From Streptomyces diastatochromogenes (GTDB lineage Bacteria > Actinomycetota > Actinomycetes > Streptomycetales > Streptomycetaceae): a stretch of DNA of 64,000 nucleotides. A model generated the notes under the pieces. The model was given only the letters and a program-made list of their open reading frames with translations, was not told where the DNA came from and did not search any database. Positions 60,101-64,000 of this stretch are shown in pieces; within the stretch, counting starts at the first letter, position 1, and each line of letters begins with the position of its first letter. The translations under genes were made by a program, and so were the position numbers. The DNA lies in the NCBI RefSeq assembly GCF_002242805.1, contig NZ_MCGQ01000004.1:62001-126000 (forward strand), written 5' to 3'.

Positions 60101-60526
60101 CGTCCGGCCCGGAAGCCGGCCGGCGACCGGCCGCACCTGGGTGCGGTCCAGCGCGGCGAAGAAGGTCAGATCCGGGTCGCCCGACCGCTCGGCGGGCGGC
60201 TGCAGCGAGCGGGGCAGCGCGTACGGGCCCGAGCGGCGCAGCGTCCGTAAGGTCACCGGCAGCCCGTCGAAGGTCCGGCGCGCGCCCTGTCGTACGGCGG
60301 TGTCGGCGGCGGCGCGCCCGTCGGCCGGTACCTCGGCCTTCACGATCAGCGAGGTGGCGGCCGCATTGCCCGGGTCGCTCAGTACATGGCGCAGTGCCGC
60401 GTCCCCGATCGCGCCCGAGTACGCCGTGAGCGTCGCCAGCACCGCGGTGGTCAGCAGCACCGTGAGCAGGGTGGAACCGAGCAGCAGGCGGTGTGCCCGC
60501 GCGCGTGCCAAGACGAACCCCGTCAC
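57176..60526 (-). CDS. FtsX-like ABC permease, large
   Basis: A protein of 1116 residues from a GTG. The first helix is LLLGSTLLTVLLTTAVLATL; a long outer domain follows, then helix groups near 290-400 and 440-560, a second outer domain (about 580-900) and the last group (930-1116) with AAGSLRAREADFAVLRALGA, PRRRLARTVAAEQAVLVGLA, an FtsX coupling motif. It overlaps the next permease gene by a few bases, so the two form a heterodimer with one ATPase. Substrate unknown. Transporters of this layout in actinobacteria export lipids, peptides or antibiotics. Confidence 0.88.
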   Translation of the reverse strand: MTGFVLARARAHRLLLGSTLLTVLLTTAVLATLTAYSGAIGDAALRHVLSDPGNAAATSLIVKAEVPADGRAAADTAVRQGARRTFDGLPVTLRTLRRSGPYALPRSLQPPAERSGDPDLTFFAALDRTQVRPVAGRLPGRTGGEIEVALPQAAARPLGLKPGDRLTLADRLGEGKVRVRVTGLYRPASANAPYWQLDDLLGRGVKESGFTTYGPLLADPSVLAGGRVSAGPTAWLASADFGSVTTGRIGALRDAARTGSAALRTSHALSGVTASTTSLPDVLDRADRSLLVARSTLLIVALQLVLLAGYALLLVARLLGAERAAETRLLRARGASRARIAALAAAESLLLALPAAVCAPLLAGPLTTLLTAHGPLARLDLRLDLPPGGSPGVWLVAAAAALGCALTVTPPALTGADPERRGRRAEPGRRARRPLISRFGRGRSAGSPGSRPRARRVGAGLLPSPLRAGGDLGLLAVAAVAYWQLAQQDSGSVAADRSGALGVDPLLVAAPALALLAGTVLTLRLLPPVARLAERWAAAGRGLPMALAGWQFSRRTARAAGPVLLLVLAVALGMLAIGQASSWDRSQDDQADFRAGVPVRVLSAGDGELGRTDVYAALPHVREAVPAARAEEPLSGDRTATVLAVDIARAGDAMLMRPDLAAVPVKPLLAALTPKDSPAGARVPAHTARLRLTATLRSSAGPGTTADVTVGLEDRYGVPYQVPFGRLPADGRPHTLTLDLGSAPGPAILTALQLDMLQPAERAERHRLTLGDLTAEGTDGTRRPLALPASWTTAVHTGGAAVSTPASSPTRPRIVSTRPLTVSYGTGYLPDPGWTVATVSVQLQVARPAPPEVRAVATDRFLDSAGARTGQRVDVQIGDQSIPVRIVRAVRALPTTGAPGSHDGGAVLVDLRAANRALQARYGESVTPTEWWLRTAPGEAAQVAASVRALPDVIDPGQVVVRDEIAAELRDDPFGAGPTAAFAAAAVVAAALAAVGFAVGAAGSLRAREADFAVLRALGAPRRRLARTVAAEQAVLVGLALAVGVALGTVLARGVLPLIVLTGDATRPVPDLLVQLPPARVALLLVAVAAAPLVVAATATVRRADPAQALREQRGE

Positions 60527-60636
60527 CCTGCCCCCGTGTTGTCCGGACTTCCTGAACTCCCAGACCTTTGGGCGATGTTGGCAGAGGCGACGGGCCGAGG
60601 GTAAGCGTTTGTCGATCGGTCTATACCGGATCGTGA

Positions 60637-60668
60637 CCGGATTCCGGCGCCGGACGACCGGAATCCGG
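60637..60668 (-). terminator. Hairpin downstream of the globin gene
   Basis: CCGGATTCCGG at 60637-60647 pairs perfectly with CCGGAATCCGG at 60658-60668 around a ten-base loop. It lies 12 bases beyond the globin stop on the minus strand. Confidence 0.7.
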
Positions 60669-60679
60669 CGTTCAGCGGG

Positions 60680-61084
60680 TCACTCGGGAGTGTTCACCAT
60701 CGACTGGGCCGCATACGTCAGGTAGTTCCACAGCGTCCGCTCGTGCTCCTCGGACAGCCCCAGCTCGTCGACGGCCACCCGCATGTGCTTCAGCCAGGCG
60801 TCGTGCGCGGCCCGGTCCACGGTGAACGGGGCGTGCCGCATCCGCAGCCGGGGATGGCCACGGTTCTCGCTGTACGTCGTCGGGCCACCCCAGTACTGCA
60901 TCAGGAACAGGGTCAGCCGCTCCTCGGCCGGGCCCAGGTCCTCCTCCGGGTACATCGGCTTGAGGAGCGGGTCCCCGGCGACTCCCTCGTAGAAACGGTG
61001 GACGAGCCGGCGGAAGGTCTCCTCCCCGCCGACCTGCTCGTAGAAGGTCTGCTCCTGAAGCGTGCCGCGCCGAATCTCTTTCAC
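60680..61084 (-). CDS. Group II truncated haemoglobin (GlbO/TrHbO type)
   Basis: A protein of 134 residues: TFYEQVGGEETFRRLVHRFY with the B10 Tyr, then GDPLLKPMYPEEDLGPAEER, LTLFLMQYWGGPTTYSENRG, and MRHAPFTVDRAAHDAWLKHM with the proximal His of helix F. Length and YWGGPTTYSE-type CD/E region match group II globins of Mycobacterium and Streptomyces, which bind O2 tightly and handle NO or peroxide. It stands alone on the minus strand and diverges from the methyltransferase. Confidence 0.95.
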   Translation of the reverse strand: MKEIRRGTLQEQTFYEQVGGEETFRRLVHRFYEGVAGDPLLKPMYPEEDLGPAEERLTLFLMQYWGGPTTYSENRGHPRLRMRHAPFTVDRAAHDAWLKHMRVAVDELGLSEEHERTLWNYLTYAAQSMVNTPE

Positions 61085-61185
61085 TCGTCCATGGTCTCAG
61101 ACGGGGTGACCCAGGACTCAAGGCTTAGGACCCCGTCCTGCGGAGGCGGGCCTGCCGCGGCACGAGGCAGCCCTACTGTGGACAT

Positions 61186-62163
61186 ATGGGCGCCTACGAC
61201 ACCGAGATCGACGTGCTCGCCGCCGTGGCGCGGGCCGCGCTGGTGCGGGAGATCGACGCCGAGGGGGTCTGGGACGAGGACCAGGTGTGGCGGGAGGCGT
61301 TCGCGGAGGTCCCCCGGCACCTGTTCGTGCCGTACTACTACGTCGGCGTCAGAGGCGGCTACGAGCGCCGCTGGCGCGAGAGCCCGGACCCCGAGGAGCG
61401 CAAGCGCTGGGTGTCCGGCGCCTACGCCGACACCCCGCTGGCCACCCGGCTGCGCGACGGCGAGCTGATCTCCTCCGCCAGCCAGCCCTCGCTGATGGCG
61501 AAGATGCTGGTCGCCCTGCGGGTCGAGGACGGCAACCGGGTCCTGGAGGTGGGCGCGGGCACCGGCTACAACGCGGCCCTGCTCGCCCACCGGCTCGGCG
61601 ACGACGACCTCGTCACCACCATCGACCTGGAGCCGGAGATCACCGAGTCGGCCCGGCAGCACCTGGCCCTGGCCGGGTACCACCCGGTGGTCGTCACCGG
61701 CGACGGCGCGCGCGGGGTGCCCGAACGGGCCCCCTTCGACCGGATCATCGCCACCTGCACGCTGCCCACGGTGCCGCGCGCCTGGCTCGACCAGTGCGGC
61801 CCCGGCGCCCGCGTCCTGACCCCGTTCGCGACCGGACTGCTCGCCCTCGCCGTCACCGACCCCGGGCACGCCGAGGGCCGTTTCCTGTCCACGCCCGCCT
61901 ACTTCGTGCCCCTGCGGGGCACGGGCCGGGCGGAACCCGGGGCGGTGTCCCTGCACGGGCTGCCGCGCCCGGCCCGCGAGCACGAGCTGTTCCGCTTCCT
62001 GCTCGCCCTGACCCACGGCGCCTTCGACCCCCAGGACGCCTACGCCCTGTGGGAGCGCGAGGGCAGACCGCACCGCGCCCGGTACGGCGTCACGGTCAGC
62101 GGCGAACGCGTCTGGGCATGGCTGGACGACCCGGAGGGGCCGTACACCTGGCCCCTCCCCTAG
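61186..62163 (+). CDS. PCMT-like methyltransferase
   Basis: A protein of 325 residues with a SAM-binding domain of protein-L-isoaspartate methyltransferase type: SSASQPSLMAKMLVALRVED, RVLEVGAGTGYNAALLAHRL (motif I), VTTIDLEPEITESARQHLAL, and FDRIIATCTLPTVPRAWLDQ. The N-terminal 90 residues (WREAFAEVPRHLFVPYYYVG) form the usual cap. The C-terminal 100 residues end in VWAWLDDPEGPYTWPLP. Such proteins in actinobacteria are not always true isoaspartate-repair enzymes; some modify peptides. No peptide precursor is near. Confidence 0.88.
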   Translation: MGAYDTEIDVLAAVARAALVREIDAEGVWDEDQVWREAFAEVPRHLFVPYYYVGVRGGYERRWRESPDPEERKRWVSGAYADTPLATRLRDGELISSASQPSLMAKMLVALRVEDGNRVLEVGAGTGYNAALLAHRLGDDDLVTTIDLEPEITESARQHLALAGYHPVVVTGDGARGVPERAPFDRIIATCTLPTVPRAWLDQCGPGARVLTPFATGLLALAVTDPGHAEGRFLSTPAYFVPLRGTGRAEPGAVSLHGLPRPAREHELFRFLLALTHGAFDPQDAYALWEREGRPHRARYGVTVSGERVWAWLDDPEGPYTWPLP

Positions 62164-62179
62164 TCGTCGTCCGTGTTGT

Positions 62180-63811
62180 TCAGCCCCTGCGGACGGTGAT
62201 CGTCGTCCAGGCGCCCACGTGCACCCGGTCGCCGTCCTGCAGCGGCACCGGCACGAACGGCTGGATCGGTTCGTCCGAGCCGTTGACCGTGGTGCCGTTC
62301 GTCGAGTTCTGGTCGACGATCGCCCAGCTGCCGTCCGGCTGCTGGACCAGCACCGCGTGCTGGTGCGAGACGCCCGGGTCCTCCGGCGGCACCGACAGGT
62401 CGATGTCGGGGGTGTCGCCGGTGGAGTGCCGGCGGCGGCCGATGGTGACCTGGTTGCCGGTGAGCATGCGCTGCTGCTCGGGCGAGTACGCGGGCAGGTT
62501 GAGACCCGTGGCCTCGGGCCCCGAGCGGTGCATCATCGCCATGAAGTACTCGCGGTCCGGGCCGATGGTCGCCGTCCACGTCGTCGGACCCTGCGGTGCC
62601 GGCGGGAACCCCAGACCGGGCGGGGCCTGGGTGGCGCCGGGCGGCGGGTAGCCGTAGCCGCCCTGTCCACCGCCGGGGACGCCGGGACCACCAGGGCTTC
62701 CGGCCGACGGCGGGGAGATCACCCAGTCGTCCTCACCGCCGCCGAAGGCCGGACCGCCGGTCGGGGGCCGGCCGGTCTCCCGCGGGAACGCGGGCGGCGC
62801 GGGCGGGCCGGACTGCTGGAAGGCCTGCGGCGCACCGCCGGGACCGGCGGGCGGGGTCGGCCCGGGCGGCGGCGGAACCGGACGGGAGGGGTCGCCACCG
62901 AAGCCGGAGGGGCCGGGCGCACCGGGACCACCGGGGCCGCCGGGACCAGAGGGTTCACGGCCGAAGGGCGGAGGGCCGGAGGGGCCGCCGGGCCCACCGG
63001 GGTTCTGCCCCGGGCCACCACCGAAGCCGGACGGGCCACCGGGACCACCCTGGCCCTGCCCCGGACCGCCGCCGAAGCCCGAGGGACCACCGGGGCCACC
63101 CTGACCCTGAGCGCCGCCGAAGCCGGAAGGACCGCCGGGTCCACCCTGGCCCTGCCCCGGGCCACCACCGAAACCGGACGGACCGCCGGGCCCGCCGGGG
63201 CCACCCTGACCCTGAGCACCGCCGAAGCCGGAAGGACCGCCGGGTCCACCCTGGCCCTGCCCCGGACCGCCGCCGAAGCTCGGCGGAGGGCCGGAGGGAC
63301 GCTGGTTGCCGCCGAAGCCGCCCGGGCCGCCCGAGGTGGGCGGCGGGCCGGGCGGGGTGCGCTCGCCGGCGAACGGCGTCGGGCCGGAGGGCTCGCTGCC
63401 GAAGGACGGGATCGGCTCGGCGGGCCGGTTCACCTGCGAGGGCCGCGAGCCCTGGTACTCGTACGAGTCACCGCCGCCGTACGTGGAGCTGGGCGGCTGG
63501 AAGCGCGGCTGGGCCGGGCGCGGGGCGGCCGGGGTGTAGGAGGTGGCCGTGTTGGTCAGGAAGTTCCACCGGCACTCCTCGCAGAAGGGCGCGCCGCCCT
63601 CGCGGGGCGTACGGCACTGCGGGCACAGCTCCGGCTCGGGCGCGCCCTGCGGGCGGCCGCCGGCCTGGGTGCCCTGCGGGGGCGGGAAGCCGTAGCCACC
63701 GGCGGCCGGGGGCGGTGGTGGGGGCGGAGGTACGGCACCGGCCATGCGGTGACCGCAGACCTCGCACCAGTCGTCGGAACCCGACTGGTGTCCGTTCGGG
63801 CAGGTCGGCAT
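62180..63811 (-). CDS. FHA-domain protein with zinc-ribbon N-terminus and Gly-Pro-rich linker
   Basis: A protein of 543 residues from an ATG with GAAGGAGAGGGG nearby. Two zinc-knuckle pairs open it: TCPNGHQSGSDDWCEVCGHR and LCPQCRTPREGGAPFCEECR. Residues about 110-390 are linker with tandem GFGGGPGQGQGGPGGPS-type units. The FHA domain fills about 440-543: QVTIGRRRHSTGDTPDIDLS, VSHQHAVLVQQPDGSWAIVD, NSTNGTTVNGSDEPIQP, LQDGDRVHVGAWTTITV; Arg, Ser/His and Asn of the phosphothreonine pocket are present. It likely reads Ser/Thr kinase output. The gene after it is cut by the window edge. Confidence 0.9.
   Translation of the reverse strand: MPTCPNGHQSGSDDWCEVCGHRMAGAVPPPPPPPPAAGGYGFPPPQGTQAGGRPQGAPEPELCPQCRTPREGGAPFCEECRWNFLTNTATSYTPAAPRPAQPRFQPPSSTYGGGDSYEYQGSRPSQVNRPAEPIPSFGSEPSGPTPFAGERTPPGPPPTSGGPGGFGGNQRPSGPPPSFGGGPGQGQGGPGGPSGFGGAQGQGGPGGPGGPSGFGGGPGQGQGGPGGPSGFGGAQGQGGPGGPSGFGGGPGQGQGGPGGPSGFGGGPGQNPGGPGGPSGPPPFGREPSGPGGPGGPGAPGPSGFGGDPSRPVPPPPGPTPPAGPGGAPQAFQQSGPPAPPAFPRETGRPPTGGPAFGGGEDDWVISPPSAGSPGGPGVPGGGQGGYGYPPPGATQAPPGLGFPPAPQGPTTWTATIGPDREYFMAMMHRSGPEATGLNLPAYSPEQQRMLTGNQVTIGRRRHSTGDTPDIDLSVPPEDPGVSHQHAVLVQQPDGSWAIVDQNSTNGTTVNGSDEPIQPFVPVPLQDGDRVHVGAWTTITVRRG
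62890..63270 (-). repeat. Tandem repeat encoding Gly-Pro-Gln linker
   Basis: Five or six diverged copies of a roughly 40-60-base unit such as CCGGGCCACCACCGAAGCC with GGACCACCCTGGCCCTG encode GGPGGPSGFGG(G/A)PGQGQ inside the FHA protein. Copies differ at synonymous positions and in length, so the array is prone to slippage and to assembly error. Confidence 0.8.
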
Positions 63812-63861
63812 GTCGGCGCTTCCCCCTCTCCTTCAGGGTCCTACTCAGTACGGCTGAGTCA

Positions 63862-64000
63862 CTACTTCTTTACACGAACAGTCTTTGTGGACCGGGTCTC
63901 GAGAGTCATCTCGTCGGCCTCCGCGACCTTCGCCTTCAGTCGCACAGTACCTGTCGCCGCGTCGACCACGTCCACCACCTTCGCAAGCAGTTTCGCAGTA
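63862..64000 (-). CDS. C-terminal end of an unidentified gene (possibly vWA protein)
   Basis: Only about 45 C-terminal codons are present on the minus strand, ending TRSTKTVRVKK at a TAG (63864-63862); the rest is beyond the right edge. The visible part is KVVDVVDAATGTVRLKAKVA followed by EADEMTLE, a beta-rich end. It lies 50 bases upstream of the FHA gene in the same direction, so they are likely one operon. In Streptomyces FHA genes with this zinc-ribbon layout often follow a von Willebrand A domain gene, but that is memory and cannot be read here. Confidence 0.65.
   Translation of the reverse strand, partial: TAKLLAKVVDVVDAATGTVRLKAKVAEADEMTLETRSTKTVRVKK

Overview
The window is a high-GC actinobacterial chromosome segment, almost certainly Streptomyces. 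The evidence is short chaplins, a MelC1/MelC2 tyrosinase pair, GTG/TTG starts with purine-rich ribosome binding sites, GC-rich third codon positions, and a LAxTG-type thioester surface protein. No 16S or housekeeping marker is present, so the species cannot be named.

Layout. (1) 1-6950, minus strand: a tightly overlapping polysaccharide operon (glycosyltransferase, polyprenyl-phosphate sugar-1-P transferase, O-antigen-ligase-like polymerase, MurJ/Wzx-like flippase, polysaccharide deacetylase, second glycosyltransferase running off the left edge). (2) 7291-12862: a cell-surface block with two chaplins, three small secreted proteins of unknown function, a VKOR-type disulfide protein and the tyrosinase operon. 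(3) 13048-17544: a DUF2087-type regulator, a 2-hydroxyacid dehydrogenase, a membrane protein with a CDP-glycerol glycerophosphotransferase-like domain and a GNAT acetyltransferase. (4) About 17612-34372: an integrated element lying against a tRNA-Arg(UCU) gene, with a degenerate copy of the tRNA 3' half at the far end. It carries two GntR regulators with small plasmid-like genes, then a run of conflict-type genes. These are a stand-alone DndB-like protein, an operon of NdpA-like, RelA/SpoT-like and four-helix membrane proteins plus a frameshifted AbiGi/DUF2971-like gene, and a deoxyribosyltransferase-like/membrane protein pair. An IS3-family element joins a broken NERD gene to a 5'-truncated integrase, so the element is probably fixed in place. 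I see no Rep or FtsK-type transfer gene. (5) 34632-47354: two dynamin-like GTPases, an SSB paralogue, the thioester surface protein, an Imm-5-like protein, a second CDP-glycerol-transferase-like protein, ettA and a thioesterase. (6) 47419-53148: a sugar-acid catabolic operon with a GntR regulator and a 26-bp palindromic operator candidate. (7) 53337-60526: a MacB-type ABC exporter (ATPase plus two large FtsX permeases). (8) 60680-64000: truncated haemoglobin, a PCMT-like methyltransferase, an FHA protein with a zinc-ribbon start, and the end of an unidentified gene.

The most interesting part is the cargo of the tRNA-Arg element. A RelA/SpoT nucleotide-synthetase domain protein overlaps by four bases a four-helix membrane protein and sits in a run with NdpA-like and AbiGi-like genes. 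About 3 kb away a deoxyribosyltransferase-like enzyme is paired with a small membrane protein. Both look like nucleotide-signal-plus-membrane-effector designs, bounded by repeats and mobile sequence. Assignments of function are from motif reading alone.
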